DNA from: Ailurus styani
Lineage: Eukaryota > Chordata > Mammalia > Carnivora > Ailuridae
DNA length: 64,000 nt
Assembly (NCBI GenBank): GCA_002007465.1
Contig: LNAC01000767.1
Span: forward strand, 649,657 to 713,656
Reading direction: 5' to 3'
Shown here: positions 35,726 to 48,302 of the stretch, piece after piece
Layout of the letters: each line of letters begins with the position of its first letter
Position numbering within the stretch: position 1 is the stretch's first letter
The notes under the pieces: model-generated
The model's database searches: none
What the model saw: only the letters and a program-made list of their open reading frames with translations
Told to the model about the DNA's origin: nothing
Made by a program: the position numbers and the translations under genes

Positions 35726-36628
35726 GAAGGTTTCTAAGACTATCTGATATTTTGTGAAATAATGTTAAAATTAAGTATATCAAATCCCAGCAAAATAGCT
35801 TCAGTGTATTTACTTTTTATAAAGTAGCTTTACTTCTAAGTGGCGTTGCATAAATATTTTTCTTTTTCTTGTATTCTTTCATGAGTACATAGTTTCAACT
35901 TGACTACTTTAAAGAGTTCCCTGTGAGTAAGCAATAATGCTTGAATATTTAACATATGTGCTGACTGTTTGTTTTATCTTCTCAAATAACAGGTGGCCCA
36001 AGATTTCATGTGGTGTCCTTACAAGGATCAAATCCTCAGGAAAGCATCTGGCCATATGTCAATAGGACTGATGATGCCAAGGTGAGGCCTCTGGAGATGA
36101 ATGGATATTTATTGAAAATAAAGTTCTAAAAAACAAAGTCACTATTTATAGCTAACAATCAGACCTATACATTTACATATTGGAATCTGCTTTTATATAT
36201 GTCAGAGAAACTAATCTCTGATGGATGGAAAAACATGTTTTATGTGAGAGTTCCAATCTGGTATTTAGTTTTTATCATGAAATAATTTCAGGATTCAGTA
36301 TGAACTGTCAGGATTTTCCAAACTCACAGCTAGAAGCAGGATTTTTATGGAATGAAAAACCAAACAAACCAAAACACGTACTCTATGACTTTTTGAATAT
36401 ACCATTCCAGTAGTAAATACTTGAAAATGAATTTAATGTGTACTTACAGGTAGACTAATATATTCTAATTTGCTGTCTTCCTAATGAGATAACCAAAAAT
36501 TCACTGGCATAAAATACACTGAATTCCTTCCAAGTAAGAACAACATTTCAATTCTTAAATGTTGACTGAAAGAACCAAAACTAACAATAGAAAATAAAGT
36601 AATGTCATTGTTATAAAATAGGACAAAA

Positions 36629-36834
36629 GGGGCGCCTGGGTGGCTCAGTGGGTTGAAGCCTCTGCCTTTGGCTCAGGTCATGATCTCAGGGTCCTGGGAT
36701 CAAGGCCAGCATTGGGCTCCCTGCTCAGCGGGGAGCCTGCTTCCTCCTCTCTCTCTGCCTGCCTCTCTGCCTACTTGTGATCTGATCTCTCTCTCTCTGT
36801 CAAATAAATAAATAAAATCTTTAAAAATAAATAA
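36629..36834 (+). mobile_element. can-SINE (SINEC)
   Basis: Head GGGGCGCCTGGGTGGCTCAG, tail AAATAAATAAATAAAATCTT with A-rich extension. Flanks ATAAAATAGGACAAAAG and ATAAAATAGGAAAAGG form the target duplication. Confidence 0.95.
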
Positions 36835-37350
36835 AATAAAATAGGAAAAGGAATATTAAAAAAAATCACTAGCTTCAGAAATCTTAGCTGATTCACATTT
36901 CTAATATTAACCATTCTATATGTTCATTTCACCATAAATATTAACATCCAATGGCTAAATATTATTTGGCAATATTTATGTACATTTGTTTTATATAAGT
37001 ATACCAGCTTTTTTGGCTATAAACTTATAAATATAAATATCACAGTATACGTAACTAAAAGACTCTCTTTTACAAATTAATTCACTTAATATTTGTTGAA
37101 GCCATTACTTGTATGCAAAATAAAATCCCAATTGAAACTGGAAGATAAAAAAGAAATAAGAACATAGATATAAAATAGTATTATTAATGTCTTAAAAGTT
37201 GAGGGCACATAAAAGAGAAGACAAAAAATACAAGCTAACCAACTAAGTCATTCATTCTTTATTTTACTGTTTTATCGGTTCACCTATTTGTTCATTCATT
37301 CAATTATCTCATCAGGTATACCATTAAAAAAACTATATCAATCATGTATT

Positions 37351-37555
37351 AGGGGCACCTGGGTGGCTCAGTGGGTTAAGCATCTGCCTTCTGCTCAGGT
37401 CATGATCTCAGGGTCCTGGGATCAGCCCTGCATCAGGCTCCCTGCTCAGCAGGGAGGCTACTTCTCCCTCTCCATCTGTCCCCTCTCCCCAACTCCCACT
37501 AGTGCTCTCTCTCTCTCGCTCTCCCTCTCAAATAAATAAATAGAATCTTAAAGAA
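37351..37555 (+). mobile_element. can-SINE (SINEC), older subfamily
   Basis: Head GGGGCACCTGGGTGGCTCAG with a longer CT middle containing CCCACTAGTGCTC, and a tail AAATAAATAAATAGAATCTT. The target duplication is unclear. Confidence 0.93.
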
Positions 37556-38749
37556 AAACGAATTGTATGATGATCAATACTATACTCTTGACCACTGCGA
37601 TCCTTTTGGGAAAAAAAATGTGGGAAATCATTTAGCTCACTTAGACTGGTAAATTTACCTCAAATAAAACACTTAATTTATTAGTAATATTAAAAATAGA
37701 AGACAGGACCAAAGACCATTCTGAAGAGCATCATGAAAGTGTAAAGATGTAAAACATAGCATAAGATTGATATGGGTGAAATGACATAATGGCGTTGGGC
37801 TAAAAAGTTACAGTAAGGTGATGCTGAAAACTATAGCAATAACAGTGAAACTACCTTCCTTTGCATCCTACCCTTGAAGGTATTAACATTTTCCTGCTGC
37901 CTTTAAGTATGATAGTGACACAATCAGGTCACTATCGAGTAGAAGCGGAGTAAAATAGGGAGTAAAAAAGTCAAGTAAAATCTGGAGAGCCTGGTAGCAT
38001 GAAGATCATTCAGGAAGCTACTATTTTATTTTTGATAAGAGCTTATGAGGACCTCAACAAAAGCATTAATTAGGTATACCATATATGAACCACACTTCCA
38101 AAATAGATTAGAGAAGATTTGGACAATGATTAGTATAAATTGATAAGGCAGAATAAGTAATGGGGAGTTTTTGGTGGATTTTGGCTTCAGTATTAGAAAG
38201 ACAATGGTGCCATTAGGTGATAGAGGAAATGACAATAATGAAGATGGAGATGAAGAGAGGGGACTGATGCTTAATATATAGTCACTTAAATTAACGGCAT
38301 GATTTAAGATGCTGTCCTATATGTGGTAAGAAATTCAAACAGTGAACTCTGGAAAAATCAAGCCTTGTGATAAAAATTCGAGGGCCATTCTAAAAACTAT
38401 TATCAGCAATAAATTAATATCAAATGAATTTAACATTGTCCTTTTTATACAAAAACATAAAGTTAATTCGTTAAAAATCTAGGACAGTCCCTCTATTTTG
38501 CGTGATATGTTCTTCAATATTTTATATTGAACCTATATTTTATAAAATATCCCCTATATGGCAAAGAATAAGTAGGAAAGAAATCATACTAGTCAGAATA
38601 CCTACTAGCACTTGATTGGCAAAAACAAGTCTTTCTTGTAAGTGTTTTTCAAGGTTGAAGAGATTGATTATGTGATCTACATGAATTCAAGAATTTCTAT
38701 TTTAATATTAATAGAAAAGGATCTTTCTATTTAGTCTATCAAGGCTCAT

Positions 38750-38800
38750 TTTACATATATATATTATACACACACACATATATATATAAAGATACACACT
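38750..38800. repeat. TA/CA mixed microsatellite
   Basis: ACATATATATATTATACACA followed by CACACATATATATATAAAG. A simple repeat. Confidence 0.85.
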
Positions 38801-38947
38801 TTATTATTTGGGACACATACTATTCATCTATTTATAGACAACTTATAAATCATTTATACTGAAGGAATTATTTTCTATATTTTTTAAGCAATGTACATTT
38901 TGATGTAAATGAACTATTTGGATATTTCCTTGAAAAAATTCTATTTA

Positions 38948-39139
38948 TTTTTTTTTTTCAGATTTTATTTATTTATTTGACAGAGAGAGATTACAAGTAG
39001 GCAGAGAGGCAGGCAGAGAGAGGAGGAAGCAGGCTCCCCGCTGAGCAGGGAGACCGATGCGGGCCTCGATCCCAGGACCCTGAGACCATGACCTGAGCCG
39101 AAGGCAGAGGCTTTAACCCACTGAGCCACCCAGGCGCCT
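38948..39139 (-). mobile_element. can-SINE (SINEC), young form
   Basis: Near-consensus minus-strand copy ending GAGCCACCCAGGCGCC. Duplication GAAAAAATTCTATTTA / GAAACAATTCTATTTA. Same orientation as EYS. Confidence 0.96.
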
Positions 39140-40980
39140 GAAACAATTCTATTTAAATTATCTGTGCATTTCAAGTATTCTACATGATTTAATCTCTATG
39201 CTATGTGAAAAGATAGTTGATCAATAGACTTTTTCACAGTTGTTGAATTCAAATTGTTGATCAGCATCTCCAAAAATAATTCTAGGCTTTTTCAAGATTC
39301 AAGGGATTCCTCATTTCATAGTAAGAAGCTGAAGTGTCAGCCAAGCAGAAATACAAAATGCACTGGGTCAAACCTCTAGTACATTTACATTTAAAACCTG
39401 AAGGAAATCTGGTGAGATGCATCCTGTAGTTGGGAGAAAAGCCAAAATTCATACACTTAAAGCCAACTCTATGTTGGACAGTAAAGCAGATGCACATTTT
39501 TGCCATAATAATCATAATACGGAAATATAAGAATGGGACATTTGATCACTGAGACAGACGGTCAGATTTTAGCACGTTTTTTTAAAAGCCAGAACAAACA
39601 CAAGAAAATAATCTTGAAAGTGAATTTAAAGAAAGTGAGTTTTAAAATAATAATCTAAACAAGGTAAAATAAAACACTTGCATAAAAAGCTGAGTACAAG
39701 ATTGTTGAAGCTACCGTCCTCTGGGTTTAGCTACTGATACAGGAATATGGCTAATGCTACAAACATGAGTACCATAAATAATTGCATGACTGAACTTTAA
39801 TCATAACCTCAGTTTATATTTAATATGTGTAAATTTAGTTATCTTTAAATTCTTGTGTTTTATATTTCATTTTTGTGTTTTGAAAGCGTGTGTGTATGTA
39901 AACAAAATAAACTGATGGCATGTCAGTTTTCCTGAGCAAGGGAAGTATTGCTTCTGGCTCTTGGTTTTTCCCAAAATGGATCTTTTGGATAAGTCAATGT
40001 AGGTCTGATTTTAAGTATAATTGTCTAAATATTCAGATAAATTTATAGTTGTACCTTACTCTTTAAATCTAAGTATACAAATGCATGTGAATGAGAATGC
40101 ATAACACTGTGTTCAAATACTATTCAAACTGCATTCAAAAATATATATATATATATTAACTACAGTTGGAGAATATATAAGATCTCTACATATTTTTTTC
40201 TTTCAAGTACAGTTTGAGTAGGAGACAGACATTTAGAATACAAAATAAGGAGCAGGGTGTTATTTAAGGGAATGAAAGTACTGAGATATGGAACTTAAAC
40301 AAATTTATGAACATTTTGAAAAATAATTCATAAATGTGCATTATGTCAGAATTTTTACTGGGAGAAACAATTTAAACTCCAAATTTAATAAATGTCAGAC
40401 TTTAAGTTTCAAAAGAAAATCAACTGAGCAAGCAAAAGCCTAAGTACTTTCATACATTTTGAAAAAGTATTATAAGCAAGTAGAAATGAAATAAATCTTT
40501 AGTTTGACGTTGGGACTAGCAATATAATAAATGCTATATCTGTTACAAAATACGTGTTTGTGTTTGATGTATATATGTATCAGCAATTTATATTCTAATT
40601 ACTAATCATGCATTCTTAGTTCTAGGCTACATACATATAATGTAATTAATTATTAAAAAATTGTAGCACAATTTTTGTTAGCTAATGTCAAAATATGTGA
40701 AATAAACATACTTAATAAGAAAGCTGATAATTATTTACAGATATAAAAATTATTATGGGCCCATTTTTCCATTAAAATTTAATATATCTCCTTTAAAATT
40801 ATCTAGATAATATTCACACTGCCTTTTGTTTCTTTTTTAAAAATTTTATTTATTTATTTTTTCAGTGATCCAAGATAAAGGAGGTATGAGATTATAGGAA
40901 TAAATAAGGGAAACAGAAATGAGAAAAGAGAAAAAGGGAAGGAAGGAGAAGCGGAGAAATCTCTTATAAAAAATGCCCTT

Positions 40981-41232
40981 TCAGGGTGGGGGATCGTGGG
41001 GGGTAGGGAGGGAAAAATAATGAAACAGGATGGGATGGGGAAGGAGACAAACCATAAGAGACTCCTAATCTCACAAAACAAACTGAGGGTTACTGGGGGG
41101 GTGGGAGGGTAGGGATAGGGTGGATGGGTTATGGACATTGGGGAGGGTTTGTGCTTTGGTGAATGCTGTGAAAGATGTAAGCCTGATGATTCACAGACCT
41201 GTACCCCTGGGGCAAAGAATAAAAAATTAAAA
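40981..41232 (+). mobile_element. Carnivore L1 3' end, 5'-truncated insertion
   Basis: The text follows the young carnivore L1 3' UTR: GAGACAAACCATAAGAGACT, AACAAACTGAGGGTTACTGG, GATTCACAGACCTGTACCCC and an AAAAAATTAAAAAAA tail. Flanks AAAAAATGCCCTT and AAAAAAATGCCCCTT are a slightly imperfect target duplication. No coding part is included. Confidence 0.92.
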
Positions 41233-41259
41233 AAAAATGCCCCTTAAGGGTCACCTGTC

Positions 41260-43450
41260 TTATAGGAATTATGTGGAAGGTATCCATATGTATGATCCTA
41301 TTTCTTGACTGGACCCTTCCTGGCACTTGGTCAATCCTTGGAAGCTTACATAAATTGATGCTCCATAAAAACTAAGGAAGAAATACCATAAGACTCAGAA
41401 AATAAGCATGCTAAACTATGTATTTTATGTAAGGGTACAAGACTGGTCTTGTTCTGTAAGAGGGTCTGGAGACCACTCTTTTTATCAAAGTAGTAATACA
41501 TATGCTTTCCAGAGGAGCATCAACTTCATTGAAAATCTTAGTTGTCCTTTGCACACAAAGACTGATTATAGGAGATACTGTTACCAAAATGGGCTACTGT
41601 GGAGATAATAGGATTGAGGGAATTTAAAAGGACTTGGTGGTGGTACATAATCTTCAGAGCAAATAGGGTAATATGATAATGATTACCAAGGTTAGAGAGG
41701 TAGAAATGGGCGTTCTGATCCTCAGAGAGCCAATGGAGATACTTAATAAAATACATTGTCTCTAGAAGCAGGACAGATGAGTAGACAAGAATATTCTTCA
41801 ATTTACATAATCACAATAAATCAAGACTGGATAATGAGAAGGTTGAGAGTAGCCTCTCCAGCTAAATACGATGATCCTTTGCCCAGATTTCAGACCTCAA
41901 ACCCACTAGTTGAAAGAGAGGCCAGGTGCCCAGGAGAAAACACACTATAACACCACAACAAGGTATAGCAATGATCCCACCAACAGGATCTACAGCCATT
42001 TACTTTTGTAGCTACATTTAGAAGAAGAAAGAATGGCAAACATTTCAAGGATGTTGGACTTGAGTTCAATGTAACATTGAAATCTAGGTTTCAGAAGTTT
42101 CATTGCCCTAGTTTTCGAATGGAGGCATATGGAGGCAAGGGGATAAATGTACTTGACCCAGGCGTAGCTCATAATGGGTCCAGTAGTTCCAACTGCCATT
42201 GTCCAGGCCCTAAATTTATACTTAAAATAGACTTATTTTTTTTTAGTTGGTAGAACATTCACACCTTTTTTTTTTTGCCTGGGGATTAGAATGTTAATTG
42301 GAAGCCACTAAACCTGTCTCTTCCCTAAACTCCCACTCCCCAGCCAGTAACATAAATTAAAAACAACGTGGCACCCTAGGGGAGAGCATAAATGTGCCAC
42401 TATTGAGGAAAAAGGCAGGTTCCCTATCATTTCTCCACTCCATTCACTAGATTGGTCCCTACAAAAAATATACATCACTTTGAAGATGACAACGGACAAC
42501 TCAAGCTTAACCAAGTAGTAGTTCAATTGCTGCCATTGTTCTAGATAGCATATTTGATTAAGCAGAATAACGCTGCCTCAGATACACAGTATGTGGCCAA
42601 GAATGCAGAATGCTTTTCTTTTCTTTTCCTATTAGACAGGAGAGTCAGAAACAGTATACATTCATTTGGAACAGAATATAGTATACATCTAATGTCATAA
42701 GGCTACATTATCTCTCCCACTGTATCATAATATAATTTGAACATAACTGGACTGTTTGGACATTCGGCAGAACTGTCACACTGTTCCACAATATTTATGC
42801 CATTATTTATTAAACTATGTTACTCAAACTGGATGAGAAATAAATAGTAAATAGGATGAAAACCTTGTGAAGATACACATGTTCCAGGTGGTGACAGATG
42901 AACCTTATGAAGACTCAAGGTCCTGTCACAAATTAAGTCGTTAGAGATCCAATGTTCTACAGCATGCTGGGAGAGCTCTTCCAAATTAAGGACAAATTAC
43001 TTCATCTTATACTTCACACACTAAAGACAAATTAGTGCATCTTATACAATACACTACCAAAATAGAAGTACAACACTTGGAAGGCCTCTTTTGTTATAAT
43101 GGCAGAAATATGGCTTCAACCCACTGACTTAGGGATGTAAATGGCTGGCTGCTTTAAATGAACCCCAGGGCAGGAGAAGATTTGGTAACAGGTTCAGGCC
43201 AAAGTGCAAGCAGATTAGTCTTTTGCACTATGAAACTCAACAAGTTCAAATACTACAACAAGTAGTATTCGAGTTACTAGTGGTATTAGTGGTGGCAAAC
43301 CCCAGCAGATGAATTATTACATAGACCCCTAGGGATAGAGCAAGACCAGAGATACTCCAGTTGATGGTTAAGAGAATACAGTGAGTTTGGAGGAGAAAGA
43401 TGAAGTATATTAGTTATGGACTGTGGACCTACTGCAGAGGTAAGTGTTAG
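41260..43450. repeat. Unassigned, possibly decayed ERV-like internal region
   Basis: This 2.2-kb stretch is less AT-rich than its surroundings and has many short open pieces, but no frame over about 90 codons. Its texture recalls ERVL/MaLR internal remnants. I can name no motif that proves it. Confidence 0.25.
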
Positions 43451-43559
43451 AACTTACTATTCATCCTTTTATAATATATCCCCAGAAAAGAAGCTAACTA
43501 GAATCCTGAGTAGCATTTTATAGAGCTTATAAGAAGCAAATATATGAGGGTATCGAGGT

Positions 43560-43718
43560 AAATTTTTTCTTCCTCTCTTCCTTCCTTCACTTCTTCTTTC
43601 CTATCCTTTCCCTCCCTCCCTCCCTCTCTCCTTTCCTTCCCTTTCCCTTTCCCTTCCCTTCCCTTCCCTTCCCTTCCCTGCTCTTCCCTTTCCTCCTTCC
43701 TTCTTCTTTCATTTATTC
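43560..43718. repeat. (CCTT/CCCTT)n polypyrimidine tract
   Basis: About 155 bases of nearly pure C and T, including repeated TTCCC units and CCCTCCCTCCCT. The complementary strand, which is the EYS sense strand, is purine-rich. It has local mirror symmetry. Confidence 0.95.
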
Positions 43719-43719
43719 A

Positions 43720-44015
43720 TTTACCTTTATAGACAGGTATAATGGTATAGTTGATACACACAAAAATTGTACACCTTTAGTGAGTGTATTTTGATGAGTT
43801 TGGACATATGCATACATCTGTGATACCGTCATCATTATCAAGGTAATAAACATACACATCTCTTCCAAAACTTTCTTGTGTTCTTTTGTGTATTTTGTAT
43901 AAGAACATTTAACATGAGCTCTATCCTCTTAACATATTTTAAAGTGCACAATACTATATTATTAACCATACATGCTAGTGGATATTATTCAACCTAGTAC
44001 TGAAGTCCTCATTTT
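43720..44015 (-). mobile_element. L1M 3' UTR remnant
   Basis: GAGTTTGGACATATGCATAC, ATCAAGGTAATAAACATA and AACATGAGCTCTATCCTCTT match the complement of ancient L1M 3' regions as I know them. Confidence 0.65.
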
Positions 44016-44029
44016 CCCTATTCCTGAGA

Positions 44030-44290
44030 ACGTTGGTGGCTGACAGCTATAGAAGTTGCCCTTGGCTGGAAAGAACCACTTCACTCAAAGTCACTCTCTT
44101 TTCTGGGACTGCTCATACCCAATGACTGGTGGATGCAGGAATATAAAGCCTAAGTCCCCATGCCTCAATGCGGGACAACTCTATTGGATCATCCCTGCTC
44201 TAGAGCTCCCAGTGGGACTGGGGAGCCTCCACTGTCTTTACATTACAATTCACCTTCTGCTTCTGTCTGATTATGCATCTTTTTTAGGCC
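44030..44290. other. Unassigned GC-richer segment
   Basis: This contains GGGACTGCTCATACCCAATG and GAGCTCCCAGTGGGACTGGG. It looks like an old dispersed element but I cannot name it. The 89-residue open frame across it resembles no protein I recognise. Confidence 0.3.
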
Positions 44291-44469
44291 CACATATGTT
44301 TTCTTTTTCAAAAAAGCTATTTTGATAAAAATGACATGTAAAAGCACTGCACATACATCAAGGGTACACCACAATAAACTTCTGGCATGCCAATTTCTCA
44401 GATTTGATTCCGGGGAATTAAATCTGTGATGAATTCACTATGAGTGAGTGCCAAATGCTTTTACTCTAC

Positions 44470-44745
44470 TTCGAGAAATATACACATGCATGGGCACTGG
44501 AATATGTTTTATGTTCTTTTCTGTTTTGTTGTTAATAATGGCTGAAAATAAAAAATAATACAAATGACATCAACAGGGCACTGGTTATACTATCTGGTAT
44601 AATTAAAATAAATGATATACTTTTGTATGTAATGAGTTAGAAAGATATCATTTTAAGATGCTATTATATACCATATAAACTATAATATATAAATTTAATT
44701 CCATAGGTGCCAAATATTGTGCCATATTTGTATATATGTACTTCT
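44470..44745 (+). mobile_element. Ancient L1 remnant (ORF2 C-terminal to 3')
   Basis: TTGTTAATAATGGCTGAAAA, then ATCAACAGGGCACTGGTTA and further AT-rich text follow the order of L1M late ORF2 (aaaactggaaacaacc, tccatcaacaggg, ggtta). Strongly decayed. Confidence 0.6.
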
Positions 44746-44774
44746 ATAATTACAGAAAAGTTTTAGAAGCTTTC

Positions 44775-45020
44775 AAGAGGCAGTCAGGCATATGGAGTAA
44801 AAATACGTATCCGAGGGTCAGGGGTTCTGGAGTCAAATGCATATAGTATCTGTGTAAACTTGAATATGTTCTATCTCAGAGCCTCGATTCTCTAAAAATG
44901 GGTACAATAAAATATCATTCTCAGGTAGGGACTATGTTAGAGACAATGTTAGCTACTACTCATAAAATATTTAAAGAAGTACCTGAAATACAGTAGACGC
45001 TTAAGGCTGTTATTATTAAA
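44775..45020 (+). mobile_element. MIR element
   Basis: TTCTGGAGTCAAATGCA, TGTAAACTTGAATATGTTCT, TCTCTAAAAATGGGTACAAT and AGTACCTGAAATACAGTAGA follow the MIR order (tRNA-like part, core, AATGGGGATAATA, CCTGGCACATAGTAAG). Nearly full length. Confidence 0.75.
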
Positions 45021-45257
45021 TATGACATATTGAGCAATGTGTTGGGTGGGAGATGGAAATTTTTTTCTTAATATAATTCTGTACCAATAACTTTTTCACT
45101 TAGATCATGTAATATTCTTAGACTAGAACAACTTCATTTTTTAGTGGCTTGATTTTTATTCTAACTTTGAAGCCTACTTTTCATTCCGTAGCTTGGGTTA
45201 GCAGCCCACAGTTTTCGTTTTTTCTTTTATTTGTTCTATTTCGCCTTTCACATACAG

Positions 45258-45640
45258 AGATCTGTGTATGGTACTTGCCCATAAAGAAGGTGAGTGCGTT
45301 CTTTTTGGATCCCCTCCTGTCAATCTGGTGGCTCCTCAGTCTTTTTAACAACATTCTTTGGAAGTCTGATTAATATATATTATTTCTCCTTTTCTTTGCA
45401 GGGCAGCTCTGTTATTGGATGACAGCACCAGGAGTCATCATGCATCAGTTAACCTTGTGCTTAGCTTGGCAGCATTGCCAAAGTGATGATGTGGATGTGT
45501 CCATTTTCGTTGCTTCTGCTTCCTTTCTCCTCGGCAAGAAGAGTGCTGCTGCACCAGAGAGAAGTCCCCTTTCCCTGTTGGGTTTCTGTTGGAATAGGCT
45601 TTCTACAAACCCTGAAGCTCCTCAGAACAGCAACTTCTGA
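45258..45640 (+). other. Putative two-part spliced ORF, antisense to EYS (unconfirmed)
   Basis: A CCTTTCACATACAG acceptor is followed by 32 bp ending AAGAAG before GTGAGTGC. After 112 bp comes CTCCTTTTCTTTGCAG followed by GGCAGCTC. Joining 45289 to 45402 keeps one frame open from 45259 to the stop at 45638-45640, including MVLAHKEG before the junction and MTAPGVIMHQLTLCLAWQ after it. I recognise no domain, and no upstream exon or promoter was found. It may be chance, a long noncoding RNA or an old retroelement. Confidence 0.25.
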
Positions 45641-47445
45641 ATTCTTGCTCTAGCCCTCACATTTCTAAAATAGAAGATAAGATTAGCCTTTTTCCAGATT
45701 CTCCACCATTATGCTGAAAATATTTTTAGGATACAGCTCTGTAATTTTGTTTATCTGCTCATTTTTCACTCTGATACTCATACTACTTTTTGCTTATATC
45801 CATAATATTTCTGGGAAGTGAATGATGTTGCTCCCTTGTTGCAAAGACTAATGTTATCTTCCTTTTTTGTTGCTGTTCACTTAAAAAGGGTATAAGAAAA
45901 GTCAACTTAGACAGTTATGATGAATTTGACATCTTAGTAAGAATTTTCAGACTACCCTGTCATTAGTGGTATCACAGAAATAAACTTTGGTTATATGAAG
46001 AATTGGAGGTATTTATTGAAAGAAAGGTTATCATTTCTTCACATATGCTCAACAGTAAGATATCTGAATTCTTACAGAGTAATGCAGAGGTTCTCTTCTG
46101 TAAATATTTTGTAGAGTGACACTAATGATTTCATTTCCTTTTGGGATGCCTTTAGCAGTGAGTAAATGCCAAGTCAAGTTGACTACTCACAGTAGAAAAG
46201 TTGTATGGTGAAAATAATAGCCCAGACTTTGACATATGTGGTACTGAAGCCTGGAAAATTGAACATATCAAGTTGCTGAAAGAGCATATTGCTTTCCAGA
46301 GCTTGATTGTGGGTAAATAAAAACAAATGATCTTTTAGTGTTTTGTTTTGAGTGCAGACGTGTATAAACTATCAATCAATATACTTCAACTCATTTTGCT
46401 CCAAACATGAAAACATTTTCTAATTTGAGTAGTATATTATTGGGTTTAATTTTTTCTCAGGTTTTCTAAAGTGAATGTTTGAAATTCAATAATTCTAATT
46501 ATATAAAGACTACTTTATTTATATCTCTATTACACCCAGTGTTACACTTCAGAATATTTGGTAATATAGTAATCCCAGTGCCACTAGAAGGTACAGTCAT
46601 GAAGTCTGTACAATTCTGAGCTATGACACTCCACCAGTTGACTCCTGCTGATCCATTCACCAGTTACTCAAGGCATTCATGCTGTTGTCCAGCTGACAGT
46701 CTGGATTAAGGTCCCATTCTGTTGTAAGAGTTTTCCTGGTCTCTCCCCATCAAATCTTACCTGTCTGCATCCCAATTCCTAGTAATTTATTCAACATCTG
46801 ACTAAATAATATGTTATTTTTAGCAATGAATGGAATGTTTGTCCCTTTCCCATGCATTTTCACTTTAATAAAATCCTTCAATGTCTCTATTAAAAAGTGT
46901 TTGCCACATCTGCCATTAAAACCAGACAATATGTTAATGTTTTTAAGGATAATAGCTGTTCCAACACCAGGTATTATGTTTATTTTAATTGAATAAATAG
47001 ATTCACTAACATTTATGACAATCTGTTTACTGTTTTTCCATTTTTATTATATCTATAAAGCTTTTATTAGGAGAAAACACAAATATATTGGAATTTTTGA
47101 ATGTTTGCTTATTTTCCTATTTTTATACATAAATCTATATATTTTGGAGTAGGATTTAATGTAATTTATGTTCATCTGTATCCTCCTAAACTCTAAATAT
47201 ATGACCTGGTTTGCCCATGCCAAAGTATTTTTATTTTTAATTTCAGATTATAGATAGTGTAATATAGAACTGGAAAAGTACTGTGGACATTATCAGTTAC
47301 CTATATGATACCCATTCTCCCTTGCCCATTTCTTCATATAACTGATTTTTTTCAGGTATCTACTCCCTCCTCTGTATTTCACAACATAAATGGGAAGTTG
47401 ATCCTATGCTGAAGCTCCATTTCAAGGGTGTGACTGCTCTAAGAC

Positions 47446-47625
47446 AGTGAATTTCAACTGTGACTACACATTAGAATCACATACTAGTTTTTCTCAAAAT
47501 CCTAAAGCTCAGATTGCATCCAAAACCGATTAAATCTAAATCTCTCAGGATGGGATGTAGGTCTTAGTATTTTTAAAGTGGTTCCAGTGTGCAGCCAAGT
47601 TTACTCAACTCCTGAAGTATCTTGT
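47446..47625 (+). mobile_element. MER5-like hAT DNA transposon remnant
   Basis: ACTACACATTAGAATCACAT, CTAAAGCTCAGATTGCATCC and GTCTTAGTATTTTTAAAGTG parallel the MER5A/B order (GCATCAGAATCACCTGG, AGATTGCTGGGCCCC, GAATTTGCATTT). Ends are eroded. Confidence 0.6.
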
Positions 47626-47854
47626 TTAGGAACTAGGACTAAACTAATTAGCATTGATTTAGCATGGGCATTTCACAAAATGCAAAAGAGAGTGGCATTT
47701 ACTGATGTCTTGTGAGAAGTACAACTCCCCCACACCTCTAATGAGGGAGCCTTCAGAGACGATGCTTTCTCTTTCATTTGATGCCGTGAGCTATATATGT
47801 GAACTAGGATGGCTAACATCACTTGGCCACCATGAAGGAGTATTTTATTGACAC

Positions 47855-48293
47855 TGTAGGGACAAGGGTAGGCTACCCAAGATGGGCCACTTTGGCATGA
47901 ACATTATTTTGTTTTAAAAGCAATCAAAACCCAGCAGATTGAGGAAAAGTTGTTTATCTCTCTCTCAACTGTCTGCCTGTGGCAGGAAAGAGCTATTAAC
48001 AGAAATTCCTCTTTACTAAGAAACTTATCTGCATAATAGGGCAACCTTTGTTTTCCAAACATCTCCTACCTTCCTGCTAATGGTCTTTCTTTCATTTGTG
48101 TCTCCAGATCCTATCCTCTCCTTAGCTCATATAAACCTCCTTTTGCCTGACTGTGTTGGAATTTCCATGTCTTTGTGGATTCCCCATATGCAGGAAACTA
48201 AATTTGATTTCTCCAGTGAATCTGTTTCATGTCATTTTGGTTCTTAATCCAGCTAGGACCTTGAACAGCAGAGTAAATTCTTCCTACTCAACA
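47855..48293 (+). mobile_element. Solo ERV-type LTR (about 439 bp)
   Basis: It begins TGTAGGGACAAGGGTAGGCT and ends near CCTACTCAACA. The flanks ACAC and ATAC are a possible 4-bp target duplication with one mismatch. It aligns along its length with the LTR at 50368-50848 on the other strand, sharing AAGATGGGCCACTTTGGCAT near the start and TTTCCATGTCTNTGTGGATT in the second half. No internal viral sequence is attached. Probably class I ERV, with the family unnamed. Confidence 0.7.
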
Positions 48294-48302
48294 ATACATT
48301 CA

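Noticed and set aside
40854..41138. 94-residue minus-strand open frame rich in proline and phenylalanine
   Set aside because: It is the complement of the G-rich carnivore L1 3' UTR.
43440..43447. Strong donor-like GCAGAG|GTAAGTG on the plus strand
   Set aside because: No matching acceptor or open exon was found upstream at a plausible distance, so a single good donor is likely chance.
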